From positions 62,001 through 126,000 of the forward strand of contig JACKFF010000001.1 in assembly GCA_020632595.1 (NCBI GenBank): a DNA stretch of 64,000 bases, in the 5' to 3' direction. A model generated the notes under the pieces. That model ran no database searches and had not been told where the DNA came from. It saw only the letters and a list, made by a program, of their open reading frames with translations. This DNA is from Nitrospiraceae bacterium (GTDB taxonomy: Bacteria; Nitrospirota; Nitrospiria; Nitrospirales; UBA8639). The position numbers and the translations under genes were made by a program. This document shows, piece after piece, positions 1 through 8,900 of the stretch (the first letter of the stretch is position 1; the number at the start of each line of letters is the position of its first letter).

Positions 1-91
1 TGCGAAGAAGGGAAACCGCTTCATCACCCCGTGCATTCAACCGGCTCACACTCCCAAAACCCCTTCCCTCGGATAGGTTATCTGCTATTCT

Positions 92-481
92 TCAACTCGC
101 CCTGTTTACCCTGGAGTCGGATTTCTCTCCATCAGCCCATTCATTTTTCCCCACGCCATTCAGAGTCAAGACCTCTTTTGCCGCCTGAAACCAGTCCGCT
201 TGATCATTGCCATGTTGCCACCCTCGTTGTTCATACAATTCATACGCGCGCTTGGCAATTCGCTCCTGCAATTCCCATTCTGAAAGGCAACCAGAATATT
301 CTGTTGGGAGGTGCATGGTTCCTGCACCATTCTGAGGTTCACCCGATTGGCCCAAAGAGTGTGATTTCCCTTTATTCCCGGACTTGGATTTTGTCGTGCG
401 AACCACCATCCTGGATTTGGGAAGTCGGGAGGCCGATCCCTTTGAAGGACTCTCTTCATTGTCAGATTTTTGAGATCTCAT
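92..481 (-). CDS. DUF2934 domain protein (copy 1)
   Basis: A 129-residue protein. The C-terminal part (about residues 70-115) fits the short DUF2934 pattern: an alpha-helical stretch with AYELYEQRGWQHG followed by an acidic-aromatic DWFQAAKEVL motif. The N-terminal 65 residues are basic and low-complexity, rich in K, S and R. No function is established for DUF2934. An AGGAGAG ribosome site sits 5 bases before the ATG. It is the last gene of a minus-strand set (small protein at 1757-1912, receiver, RRM protein, this gene). A paralogue at 9757-10083 shares both the N-terminal start (MR-S/T-QKS-NEE) and the domain, so the whole cassette looks duplicated. Confidence 0.8.
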   Translation of the reverse strand: MRSQKSDNEESPSKGSASRLPKSRMVVRTTKSKSGNKGKSHSLGQSGEPQNGAGTMHLPTEYSGCLSEWELQERIAKRAYELYEQRGWQHGNDQADWFQAAKEVLTLNGVGKNEWADGEKSDSRVNRAS

Positions 482-623
482 AACTCTCCTTTATGTGTGT
501 AGGCTTGCCATTAGTTCACCCTGAATTTCTTTTTCGCTCGCCAACGCATTCTTTGTTTAGACGGGCCGGGTCCGGATCTCTATGCTGTTGAATCCCACGG
601 TCACATTACCCGTATGACCGCCC

Positions 624-908
624 TTACCACCAGGGAGCGGAGTCGCTGCCTGTGCGAGCCATCCGAGGTTTCGCCTCATTCACGAGCAAGGTCCTCCCCT
701 CATACACCTTATCATTCCAAGCTGCAATCGCTGCCTGAACCTCCTCGTTGCGGGACATCTCCACAAAGCCAAAGCCACGAGATCTCCCTGTCAATTTGTC
801 CATAATCACCTGAGCGGACTTTACCACGCCGTGAGGAGCGAACAGCTCGCGTAATTGAGCGTCCGTCATAGCAAACGGCAGTCCACCCACAAACATTTTC
901 AAATTCAT
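624..908 (-). CDS. RRM-type RNA-binding protein
   Basis: A 94-residue protein made almost entirely of one RNA recognition motif. RNP2 is visible as MFVGGLPF near the N-terminus and RNP1 as RGFGFVEM at about residues 44-51; a short Arg/Ser/Trp tail follows. This is the size and layout of bacterial single-RRM proteins (cyanobacterial Rbp type), which bind single-stranded RNA and are often linked to cold or stress responses; the target here is unknown. A strong AGGAGG lies 7 bases before the ATG. It sits between a receiver protein and the DUF2934 gene and has no counterpart in the second cassette copy at 9.8-11.3 kb. Confidence 0.9.
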   Translation of the reverse strand: MNLKMFVGGLPFAMTDAQLRELFAPHGVVKSAQVIMDKLTGRSRGFGFVEMSRNEEVQAAIAAWNDKVYEGRTLLVNEAKPRMARTGSDSAPWW

Positions 909-1050
909 ACGATTCCTCCTAACAGGTTGCGGTTAGAGCCAATGAAATCCCATAAGGAACGAACATGAGAAAGGCCAACACCAGAGATGTGATCATGTCT
1001 GTGACTCAGATCCACCTCCGATCCACTATTCCTTGACAACCTCACAAACC

Positions 1051-1503
1051 TCATGAAGGGACAAGGATTCCCGTTGCTTGAAAGAGCCCGGCTTGGCGGG
1101 CACCCTTCCTTTCCAAGAGAGACCTTTTCTCCACGGACGTTCGACAAGAAAAATGACGAAGTGATTTCTGCAGCAAGAGATAGGGATTAAATGGTTTCAC
1201 CAAAAAATCCTGGGCACCCTCATGAAGTAATTCCCGGAGTTTCGCTTGATTCGCCTCTTGGGACATGACAATGACCGGAACGTCGTAGCCCTGCCATCGC
1301 AGTTCATCCAGCATGGTCCACCCATTCATGACCGGCATCTCCAAATCAATCAAAATGCCATCGAATGGCATAGTACCGAGCACCGAGAGCCCTTCACGCC
1401 CATTGGAGGCAGTCACCACGTCAAATCCCAACCAGGCTATTGCATCGGCTATAATCCGCGCACTGCCTGCCTCGTCATCAACAACCAGAATCCGCTCAGA
1501 CAT
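1051..1503 (-). CDS. stand-alone response regulator receiver (copy 1)
   Basis: A single CheY-like receiver domain with a tail of about 25 residues and no output domain. Seen: the acidic pair in ILVVDDE, the phosphoacceptor Asp in ILIDLEMPVMNG, and the conserved Lys in DFLVKPFN. I chose the ATG at 1503 because GGAGGG lies 7 bases before it; an upstream in-frame ATG at 1518 lacks such a site. The closest relative in the window is the receiver at 10361-10858 (shared ELRWQG, EGAQD-LVKPFN and LRHF segments). Its partner kinase is not adjacent; the hybrid kinases at 4.2 and 6.8 kb are candidates only. Confidence 0.9.
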   Translation of the reverse strand: MSERILVVDDEAGSARIIADAIAWLGFDVVTASNGREGLSVLGTMPFDGILIDLEMPVMNGWTMLDELRWQGYDVPVIVMSQEANQAKLRELLHEGAQDFLVKPFNPYLLLQKSLRHFSCRTSVEKRSLLERKGARQAGLFQATGILVPS

Positions 1504-1756
1504 TATCATGCCCTCCATTCAAGATTCGATTCACCGAGTTTTTTGCATTGGAGCCCATCATGCGGTGAAAAGCGGCATGAACTCCCTGCCGGACGATTTT
1601 CGCCATATTCGCTCTGCTCTCTGTCCCAAGGGTGGTAACGGCAAAACGGGCCTTCTCGTTTGTCCAATTTTTTCGCAGAATTCGACGGCAACAGCGTTAC
1701 CCCGTCATGGAGTCAGCCCATCCCCTGCACTCGAACCATTATGTTCCAGCTCGGCC

Positions 1757-1912
1757 CTATCGTTTAATTAAAAACCGCCTGGGAACCTTTCCCCCACCAA
1801 TGTCTGACGGAATGGCATGAGAATATTCTCTTGATTTTCGCTGATTATCAGGCAGCGACTCTTTCTTCATTGGTACGGACTTTCCTGTTTCTGGTGATTC
1901 CCGTTGGTTCAT
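1757..1912 (-). CDS. 51-residue basic protein, paralogue of 11099-11275
   Basis: A short gene easily missed by length cut-offs. It starts MNQRESPETG and ends GKVPRRFLIKR. The gene at 11099-11275 starts MNQSEARRP and has IKRFLIKRQ near its end, and both have a KE/D-rich middle. Each lies just upstream of a paralogous receiver gene on the same strand, so position and both termini agree. AAGGGAG lies about 5 bases before the ATG. The protein is hydrophilic and basic, with no membrane segment or cysteine. Function unknown; I infer it belongs to the receiver/DUF2934 cassette. Confidence 0.65.
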   Translation of the reverse strand: MNQRESPETGKSVPMKKESLPDNQRKSREYSHAIPSDIGGGKVPRRFLIKR

Positions 1913-2007
1913 CGTACTCCCTTCTCTCCACATAGCGGTCGATGTGATTCAAGTAAAACAGCCTCTTGCTCTCAACCTGTACTGGCATACCAGAATGCCA
2001 AGCCCCA

Positions 2008-3003
2008 TCATGTCTGGAGGGCGCTTGCCGGTTCCATGTCCAATAGGCGAGGCTTCCTCATTTGGCCCGCTCTTTCCAAGGAAAAATTCGGCTGTAGTCC
2101 AAAGCGGTGAATATCATACAGGATACGCTCCGGACTTCCCCAATCACTCCATGACACCCCGGCCATTTCGAGCATCGCGAGGTGGTCTGGCACACGCGCC
2201 AGCAGGTGTGAAGAGAAATTCCACGCAGGCATCACGCGATAAATCGATTCCAGCACGGTTCCTTCGTATGAGGTGCCAATTGCATGGCCCAGCCTTTCAA
2301 ACAGCGGCATCATTTCCGGGAAACACTGCCATCCCAGTTTCCACAATGTTTCTGCCTTGGCCGCTATCACCATCGTGTTCCACCACATGCCCGACCGGCC
2401 TTGGGTTCCCCATTCGGTGAGATCCGGCTTTTCGAGGAATGAATGAACCGCTCGAACCTTTTGACCAGAGACCCAACCGATTTCCCGCCCGACCTCAATC
2501 CATCCATAATCCGGCTCTGTCCTGTCAGGCTTCACTCCGAGCATCACGAGTCGGTCCGTCAACCATTCTGTTGCCGAAACCGCTCGCCCCACGATTTCCA
2601 AAAATCGTGCCTCGGGAGTCACAAAATGATCCGACGGATAAATCACCACCGTAGCTTTGGCATCACGGGCGCGCACATAGGTCAACGGGAGAAAGATTCC
2701 CGGCACCGTATTACGATTGAGAGGTTGACTGATGATGGTACCGGCTGCCCGGTCTGCCATTTGCTCCCACGCCAGGTGTTGATGAGCTTGCGAAATCACC
2801 GTCACCCGGCGTTCCGAAGGTACCAGGCGATCGGCCCGGTCTATGGTATGTTGCAGCATGGACCGGGTCCCGACAAACGTGCAATACTGCTTCGGCTTGT
2901 GATCCCCAAACCAGTGATAGTTGGCAAGTCCAAGGCGCTCCCCATTGCCTCCCGCTAAAATAATCGACCAAACATGGTCATTCTGCTTTCCCGAACCCAT
3001 CAT
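2008..3003 (-). CDS. mannose-1-phosphate guanylyltransferase-like nucleotidyltransferase
   Basis: About 331 residues. The N-terminus carries the sugar-nucleotide transferase signature LAGGNGERL, followed by HKPKQYCTF, which corresponds to the KPKQF motif of ManC/GMP-type enzymes that make GDP-mannose from GTP and mannose-1-phosphate. The length fits the catalytic domain alone, without the C-terminal isomerase domain of bifunctional ManC. The ATG at 3003 is 6 bases after AGGAGG, so the longer frame from 3045 is unlikely. Substrate is inferred from family. It has no polysaccharide genes nearby; it precedes the small-protein/receiver cassette by 95 bases on the same strand. Confidence 0.75.
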   Translation of the reverse strand: MMGSGKQNDHVWSIILAGGNGERLGLANYHWFGDHKPKQYCTFVGTRSMLQHTIDRADRLVPSERRVTVISQAHQHLAWEQMADRAAGTIISQPLNRNTVPGIFLPLTYVRARDAKATVVIYPSDHFVTPEARFLEIVGRAVSATEWLTDRLVMLGVKPDRTEPDYGWIEVGREIGWVSGQKVRAVHSFLEKPDLTEWGTQGRSGMWWNTMVIAAKAETLWKLGWQCFPEMMPLFERLGHAIGTSYEGTVLESIYRVMPAWNFSSHLLARVPDHLAMLEMAGVSWSDWGSPERILYDIHRFGLQPNFSLERAGQMRKPRLLDMEPASALQT

Positions 3004-3097
3004 AAACATCCTCCTCGATTGCCCCAATAACGGTGCTATGGTCAATCCAACAATTTGGTGATACGCCTAACACATCCCTCATTCTTCCGATGGTCTC

Positions 3098-3316
3098 TCA
3101 ACTGACTCGACCAAAAGGGAGAGAAGCAGGAGACGGAATGGTCGTTTTTGGTTGGATGTGGCTTCCAAACTGACGATTGGCAAGAATCTGCGAATCAATC
3201 ACTTCCCCGCAATTCACACATTTCCATATCCCGGCCGGATCATCCCGACATACGGCTTCACCTTCCACAAACGTCTCGATCATCCATCCACCACATCGGA
3301 AACACTGTCCTCTCAT
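3098..3316 (-). CDS. small zinc-ribbon protein
   Basis: A 72-residue protein with two CxxC knuckles, CFRCGG near the start and CVNCGE at about residues 33-36, separated by roughly 25 residues. That spacing fits one zinc ribbon; the tail is short and unstructured. Such proteins are common in this lineage and have no assigned role. AAGGAGTG precedes the ATG by 7 bases. It lies 94 bases upstream of the guanylyltransferase-like gene on the same strand, so co-transcription is possible. Confidence 0.75.
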   Translation of the reverse strand: MRGQCFRCGGWMIETFVEGEAVCRDDPAGIWKCVNCGEVIDSQILANRQFGSHIQPKTTIPSPASLPFGRVS

Positions 3317-3504
3317 GCTTCACTCCTTCATGCCCTTGCTACTGTGGATGAAGGTATAGCAATCCGATGTTAGGGCCACAATCACCAATACGGCGATTTT
3401 CCCTTCACATTTCTGACGATTACGTTGTCGTGGTTTGTACTACAGAGGCAGGGATGACCGAACCGGTTCCCCAGGAGAACACGGTGCCCTGTCGGAATGT
3501 CGGT

Positions 3505-4137
3505 TCAAGGAACCAACTGATGCTGAAAGGCGTACCGGGTTATTTCCGCATTGTTCTTCATTTTCAGTTTCTGAAGAATACGTGAGCGGTACGTACTGAC
3601 GGTGCTGACGCCCAAAGACAATTCCTGCGCAATATCCCGTGCGGTCTTGCCTGAAGCAATCAGACTGAGGATCTGATACTCCCGGTCGGACAATGTGAGA
3701 TGAGGAGGGCTTCCGAGGTCATCGGAGAGGGACATGGCTAAGACTTCCGCAAGTGCGGAACTGATATATTTCCCCCCAAGCAAAACTTTTCGGATAGCCG
3801 TTACCAATTCTTCTGCCGCACTCTCCTTCGTCAGGTAGCCGGCGGCTCCTGCTTTTAAAACTCTCACGGCGAATTGATCTTCCGGATGCATACTCAACAC
3901 CAGCACCGGAAGCTTGGGATTCAATTGCTTCAGATCCTTGAGGGCATCCAAGCCGCTTCGACCCGGCATGGTCATATCCAGGATCACAATGTCCCATTTT
4001 CGCTTCCTGACGAGGTCAAGGACTTCATGGATATTGGAGGCCTCACCAACAACCGCATCCTTGAAATCCTCGGCGAGAATTTGCTTTACCCCTTGCCGGA
4101 CCACAGCGTGATCGTCTGCAACCAGAATTTTTACCAT
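3505..4137 (-). CDS. NarL/FixJ-family response regulator
   Basis: About 210 residues: a receiver (ILVADDHAVVRQG; phosphoacceptor in VILDMTMPGRSGLD; Lys in GYLTKESAAEELV) followed by a LuxR-type helix-turn-helix (LTLSDREYQILSLIASGKT, DIAQELSLGVSTVSTYRSRI). It should bind DNA as a phosphorylation-dependent transcription factor. The ATG at 4137 is 5 bases after GAGGAGGGG; the longer frame reaching into the upstream kinase lacks a site. It lies 79 bases downstream of the HisKA_3-type kinase at 4217-6076, the classical partner type for NarL regulators, so I infer a cognate pair. Confidence 0.93.
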   Translation of the reverse strand: MVKILVADDHAVVRQGVKQILAEDFKDAVVGEASNIHEVLDLVRKRKWDIVILDMTMPGRSGLDALKDLKQLNPKLPVLVLSMHPEDQFAVRVLKAGAAGYLTKESAAEELVTAIRKVLLGGKYISSALAEVLAMSLSDDLGSPPHLTLSDREYQILSLIASGKTARDIAQELSLGVSTVSTYRSRILQKLKMKNNAEITRYAFQHQLVP

Positions 4138-4216
4138 ACCCCTCCTCGAAACATGTGATTCCCCTTCATCACGTCGGGCGTGCCGACGGGCCAGCCTCCT
4201 GACAGACCTTTGCTGA

Positions 4217-6076
4217 TCACCCCTCACGGTTGAGCGGCAATTCCAGGAAGACCGTCGTGCCTTTCTCTGGGTCACCGACGATTGTCACCTCCCCACCCCA
4301 AAGCAGGGCGCGTTCGCGCATACCGACCAGGCCCAGGGATTTGGGACTGGAAATCTGCATGAGGGTAATGCCGCGACCATTGTCCGTAACTTTTAATTTC
4401 AGATGCGTCACAGACCGATTCATGTGTATGCTGACACTTGTCGCATCGGCATGGCGGATGACATTCGTTAAGATCTCCTGGAGGATTCGAAAGACAGCCG
4501 TGGCGCGATCACTGTCGATAGCCAGACTCTCAGGATAAATGTCCAATCTACAAGTAATTCCGGTCCGACTCTGAAATTCTTTGGCCTGCCATTCGATGGC
4601 CGGGCCAAGTCCAAGTTCATCCAACACCGCTGGTCGCAATTCTGTACTGACCTTTTGAACCAATCGGACCATCTCATTCGCAAATTTTGACATTGAATGA
4701 ATTTTGGGAGCGAGTTGAGCAGCCGTCTCCCTTGAATTCGTCATGGGGATTCGCTTGGCCATCCAGGCCAAATCCATTTTCAAGCATGTCAGCGCCGAAC
4801 CCAACTCATCGTGAATTTCGCGGGCCACCCGCGTCCGCTCCTCTTCCCTGACCGTCTCCAGATGCGCAGCCAGATCGCGCAACTGTTCATGAGATTCCCT
4901 CAAACGCTCCTCTGACCTTTTTCGTTCGGTGATGTCCCGGAATGTGACCACCGCTCCCACGATCCTGTCGTGTTCCCAAATGGGATTGCTGGTATATTCC
5001 ACCCAGAACGGCGAGCCATCCTTTTTCCAAAACACATCCTCCGGAACATGGTGAAGTGTTCCATCCCGAAATGCCTGATGGATCAGACACTCCTCAACCG
5101 GAAAAGGCGTGCCATCGGATTTACTGTGGTGGAGAATATCGTGCATGGACCGGCCGCGCAATTCTTCCCTGGTATAGCCAATCATGTCTGCAGCGGCCGG
5201 GTTCATCAATATCGTTTTTCCCTCCAGATCAATTCCATAAATCCCATCATGGGCGGAATTCAAAAGAAGTTCATACTTGTAGCGAAGTCGCGCGAGTGAG
5301 GCTTCCGCCTTCTTGCGTTCCGTGACATCCCGCGCGATTCCCACTGTAGCCGAAAACTGATTGCGATGATCGTAGATGACCGTCGCATCCACCTCAATCT
5401 CACGGATTTCACCACTTTTCATCAGGAAGCGTATGCTTGATCCACTGGTGGCCTGACGTTCCATGCCTTCTTTGTGAAACCAGTGCGCAGAGCGAGGGAG
5501 ATCGTCGGGATGAAGGAAATGTGAGACAGGGACCCCCTTCATTTCTTCCGGGGCATATCCAAGGATGGGAAGCACGGCCGGGCTGACAAAGCGAAAGCAG
5601 CCCAACGCATCCAGTTCAAACACGATGTCGGTGATATGTTCAATCAGTCGATGATAGCGCTCCTCCGTGTGCTTGATCCTGAGCCGCAAATGGTGCTTTT
5701 CAAGCACTTCACGCACCACCATGGGCAATTCCAACAAGAAGTTGGTGGATTTTCGGAGGTAATAATCGGCGCCGGCGAGCATCACCTGGACTGCTGTCGC
5801 CTCATCACCATGTCCCGTGAGAAGAATGATGCTGGATTCGGGACAGAGAGACCTCAACTCCCGGAGAATCTCCAGCCCGGTTTTCCCCGGAAGCTTATAA
5901 TCTAAAAGAATCAACGACCAGCTCGATGCTCTGGCCTTCGCCAAACCAGCTTCCGCCGTCCCGGCTCCTACGATGATGCTGCCTGGCCAGACTTGCAGAA
6001 GAGCTTCACCGGTCAATTCCACATCATCGGGTTCGTCGTCGATGATCAAAATTCTTTGTGTGTCTTTATCAGGCAT
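4217..6076 (-). CDS. sensor histidine kinase: receiver-PAS-PAS-HisKA_3-HATPase
   Basis: A 619-residue soluble kinase. An N-terminal receiver domain (IDDEPDDVELT; Asp in LILLDYKLPGKTG) is followed by two PAS/PAC units (about 135-260 and 270-395), a HisKA_3 dimerisation domain with the phospho-His in REIHDELGSALT (about 425), and a HATPase with DNGRGI and GLVGMRERA. No membrane segment is visible, so the signal is probably cytoplasmic and sensed by PAS. The N-terminal receiver suggests it is itself driven by another kinase, for example that at 6753-8900. Ribosome site AGAGGT before the ATG. Paired with the NarL-type regulator directly downstream. Confidence 0.93.
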   Translation of the reverse strand: MPDKDTQRILIIDDEPDDVELTGEALLQVWPGSIIVGAGTAEAGLAKARASSWSLILLDYKLPGKTGLEILRELRSLCPESSIILLTGHGDEATAVQVMLAGADYYLRKSTNFLLELPMVVREVLEKHHLRLRIKHTEERYHRLIEHITDIVFELDALGCFRFVSPAVLPILGYAPEEMKGVPVSHFLHPDDLPRSAHWFHKEGMERQATSGSSIRFLMKSGEIREIEVDATVIYDHRNQFSATVGIARDVTERKKAEASLARLRYKYELLLNSAHDGIYGIDLEGKTILMNPAAADMIGYTREELRGRSMHDILHHSKSDGTPFPVEECLIHQAFRDGTLHHVPEDVFWKKDGSPFWVEYTSNPIWEHDRIVGAVVTFRDITERKRSEERLRESHEQLRDLAAHLETVREEERTRVAREIHDELGSALTCLKMDLAWMAKRIPMTNSRETAAQLAPKIHSMSKFANEMVRLVQKVSTELRPAVLDELGLGPAIEWQAKEFQSRTGITCRLDIYPESLAIDSDRATAVFRILQEILTNVIRHADATSVSIHMNRSVTHLKLKVTDNGRGITLMQISSPKSLGLVGMRERALLWGGEVTIVGDPEKGTTVFLELPLNREG

Positions 6077-6243
6077 ACGTACCTCTGCACATTCATTCAG
6101 GCATCATAGTATGAGTCGAGACACACCATGCCTTGACTCCCGCCCTCTCACACCCTGTTTCATGAACATGGGAAATCCATGCCATTCAACGTTTCAGAGC
6201 TTCCCCACCTGGGAGGGAAAAACGGGAAATGGGTTGCAGGATC

Positions 6244-6687
6244 CTACAAATAGGGGGGCGGGGTATTCGTCAAAACCCAATATAACTCCAGCGTCTTGAC
6301 CGTCTCAACAAATTTGTCAAACAATACGGGCTTCTGAATATAGGAATTCACTCCAAGGTCATAGGACCGGACAATATCCTCATCACGTTTCGACGTGGTC
6401 AACACCACCACAGGAACCCGGCAAAGGACAGGTTCCTTTTTGATTCGCCTCAAAACATCAATGCCGTCCACCTTGGGTAATCGCAGATCCAAGAGAATGA
6501 GTTTGGGAAATCGCTCAGGTGGAAGCGGCGGCTCCCCGTTACCGAACAAGTGTCTCATGGCTTCCTGTCCATCACGGATTACCGTGAGATTATTCGCGAT
6601 TTTGCCTGCACGCAAGGCTTCCCTGGTCAACTCAATATCGTCTACATTGCCTTCAATCAGCAAAATATCAATGACGTTGATGGTCAT
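6244..6687 (-). CDS. Rcp1-type receiver protein with altered acidic pocket
   Basis: A 147-residue single receiver of the Rcp1 kind (partners of phytochrome-like kinases): LILLDLRLPKVDGIDVLR with the phosphoacceptor Asp, VVVLTTSKRDEDI with the Thr/Ser, and SYIQKP with the Lys. The usual acidic pair at the end of the first strand (VED) reads IEG here, so one of two metal-binding acids is replaced by Gly; a neighbouring NVDD may compensate. AAGGAGGAG precedes the ATG. It lies 65 bases downstream of the kinase at 6753-8900, whose HisKA type matches this regulator class, so they probably form a pair. Confidence 0.9.
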   Translation of the reverse strand: MTINVIDILLIEGNVDDIELTREALRAGKIANNLTVIRDGQEAMRHLFGNGEPPLPPERFPKLILLDLRLPKVDGIDVLRRIKKEPVLCRVPVVVLTTSKRDEDIVRSYDLGVNSYIQKPVLFDKFVETVKTLELYWVLTNTPPPYL

Positions 6688-6752
6688 CTCTCCTCCTTAT
6701 GACACCGCGGGAATTTCCATTTGATGGACGATGAGTCTCCTCTCTTGCCTTT

Positions 6753-8900
6753 CTAAAGACGTGTCGGGGCAGCCGGAGTTGGCGCGGGAATACCCGCTGA
6801 CAGTGATTTTCCATACCCTCCTTGATTTTCCGGAAGCGTGAAAAAGAACGTGCTCCCTACTCCCTCTGCCGAATCCACCCAAATTTTCCCTTTGTGGAAC
6901 TCGACAATGCGTTTGACGATCGCCAGCCCAATACCTGTGCCCTCAATCTGGTCTTCAGTATGCAGTCTATTGAAGACTCCGAAAATTTTCTGGTGGAACT
7001 CCGGAGAAATGCCAATTCCCTTGTCGCGAATAAAGAAGATAAATTGTTCCGCAAGCTTCTGACACCCGATGCTGATGACCGGAGGCTCCCCGGGTTTGGC
7101 ATATTTGATGGCGTTAGACAGGAGATTGGCCCAAAGCTGGGCCAGCCGAACCCGATCTCCATAGACCCATGGCAAGGGGCCCTCGATCCGTAACTCTGTG
7201 TGTGTCTGACGAATGCGGTCTTCCACATCCATGCGAACCTGAAGAACAATTTGTTCCATCGACACTAATTCCCATGGATGCGTGATGCGTTCGATGCGGG
7301 AATACTCTAACAGATCCCGGATTAGTGCCTCCATTCGCTCGGCGCCTTTTCGGATGCGCTCCAGGTAATGCCGCTCTTGGTGTTCCAGTCGCTCGGCGGC
7401 TCGTTTCAGGAGCAGGACGGCAAACCCCTGTATGCCCCGCAAGGGTGCTTGCAAGTCATGGGAAATGGCATACACAAAACTCTCTAGTTCTTCATTGCTG
7501 ATTCGCAGAGACTCTTCATTTCGCTTCGCAGCGGTGACGTCTTTGCATAATCCAACGGTTCCGGTCGGTTGCCCTTCTGCGTTCCGAAGGACAGAGAGGG
7601 TGAGGCTGATATGGACGGGATCCCCCTTGGGATTCCGAAATACAATCTCACGACCAATGACCTCCCCATGGACAGTTAATTCGTCCACCAATGGCTTCCA
7701 ATGACCTGGATCCATGAAGAGTTCCGTCACGGGTTTGGAGACCATGGCTTCCGCGGCATATCCAAGCACATTCTCGGCTCCCCGACTAAACCTCGTAATG
7801 TTTCCCTCTGTGTCGGAAAAAAAGATCGGATCGGGCGCGTGATCAAGCACATCCGCCAACTGATCCCGCGCCGCCCGATATTCCTGCTCGGCTTTGACCG
7901 CCCGAACCGCCTCGGTTTGCGCCTGACCATATTCCTGTCTCAAGCGGTATGTGAGCCAATACAACAGAGCCACCAGCGGGAAAAAGATGACGCCCCCCGC
8001 GAGACCCAAATTCCAAACGATCCGGTGGAGGGGTGCCAGGATCGCACTGCGATCCAGGTTGACGAGGACTGTCCAATTCAGACCTGGAAACTCGCCTATT
8101 CCTTTGGTGCGGGCATATCCTCTGAGGATTTCCACTCCACGTCGTTTATGCATTTCTTCGACGTAACCAGGCTGCCCCGACGCATTCATGAATGCCGGTT
8201 GAACTCCTAGCTTTCTCAGGTTGACTTTTCCCTCTTCCTGTAACAGAGAATCGGCTAGTAGGTTGCCATCCTTGTCCAATAAATGCCACTCCCCCATCGC
8301 GGAAGGGCCTTCAGGCATCTGTACAGGGATCACTGTCCGGTCGAAGACTTTTCGGAGATCGGGCAGCCCCACCCGTGCAGTCACGGCACCCAAAAATTTC
8401 GCATCAGCATCAAGGATCGGAGCCGAAAAGGCCACCGCCAAGATCCCTCCAGCATCCAGGGAACGTTCTGCATCTTGAATATGAATACCACCTGTATCGC
8501 GCACATCTTGAAACCAGGTTTCGCGACTGCGGTCTTCTCCTACGTTGGAGCGATTGGAGGCGGCAATAATCCTGCCCTGCCGATCGGTCACCGCTATCCA
8601 CCGGTAGATAGGGTAGGCTTTTTTAAACAAATCCAGATAATTGTTTATGGTGTGGACATCCCTACCATGAAAAACTTCTGATTTGGCAATGGTTTGAATA
8701 TCCCCATACCGCTCAAACAGGAGCAGGTCCAACTTATCGGCAATATCGACCGCAACCCTGGTCAAACTCCTTCCGGCAGCTTCCAGGGTTTGATTTTCAA
8801 GCTGATGAACGGCGACAGCCCCATGAACTAATACCCCGACCACGATGAGGATGCGAAGCCATGACAACCATTGGTAGGAACTTTTTGGTAGCTGCATCAT
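6753..8900 (-). CDS. membrane sensor histidine kinase with periplasmic Cache-like domain
   Basis: A 715-residue kinase. A membrane segment at about residues 15-33 and another at about 295-318 enclose a periplasmic region of some 260 residues that looks like a double Cache sensor (AVTDRQGRIIAASNRSNVG is a typical Cache stretch). A PAS domain (about 350-465), HisKA with YAISHDLQAPLRG as phospho-His motif, and HATPase (RDKGIGI, GTGIGLAIVKRIVE) follow. Cache kinases sense small extracellular molecules; the ligand is unknown. There is no good ribosome site at the ATGATG start. The next gene is an Rcp1-type receiver. Confidence 0.93.
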   Translation of the reverse strand: MMQLPKSSYQWLSWLRILIVVGVLVHGAVAVHQLENQTLEAAGRSLTRVAVDIADKLDLLLFERYGDIQTIAKSEVFHGRDVHTINNYLDLFKKAYPIYRWIAVTDRQGRIIAASNRSNVGEDRSRETWFQDVRDTGGIHIQDAERSLDAGGILAVAFSAPILDADAKFLGAVTARVGLPDLRKVFDRTVIPVQMPEGPSAMGEWHLLDKDGNLLADSLLQEEGKVNLRKLGVQPAFMNASGQPGYVEEMHKRRGVEILRGYARTKGIGEFPGLNWTVLVNLDRSAILAPLHRIVWNLGLAGGVIFFPLVALLYWLTYRLRQEYGQAQTEAVRAVKAEQEYRAARDQLADVLDHAPDPIFFSDTEGNITRFSRGAENVLGYAAEAMVSKPVTELFMDPGHWKPLVDELTVHGEVIGREIVFRNPKGDPVHISLTLSVLRNAEGQPTGTVGLCKDVTAAKRNEESLRISNEELESFVYAISHDLQAPLRGIQGFAVLLLKRAAERLEHQERHYLERIRKGAERMEALIRDLLEYSRIERITHPWELVSMEQIVLQVRMDVEDRIRQTHTELRIEGPLPWVYGDRVRLAQLWANLLSNAIKYAKPGEPPVISIGCQKLAEQFIFFIRDKGIGISPEFHQKIFGVFNRLHTEDQIEGTGIGLAIVKRIVEFHKGKIWVDSAEGVGSTFFFTLPENQGGYGKSLSAGIPAPTPAAPTRL

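Noticed and set aside
1944..2420. 158-codon plus-strand frame
   Set aside because: Antisense to the guanylyltransferase-like gene, no recognisable protein.
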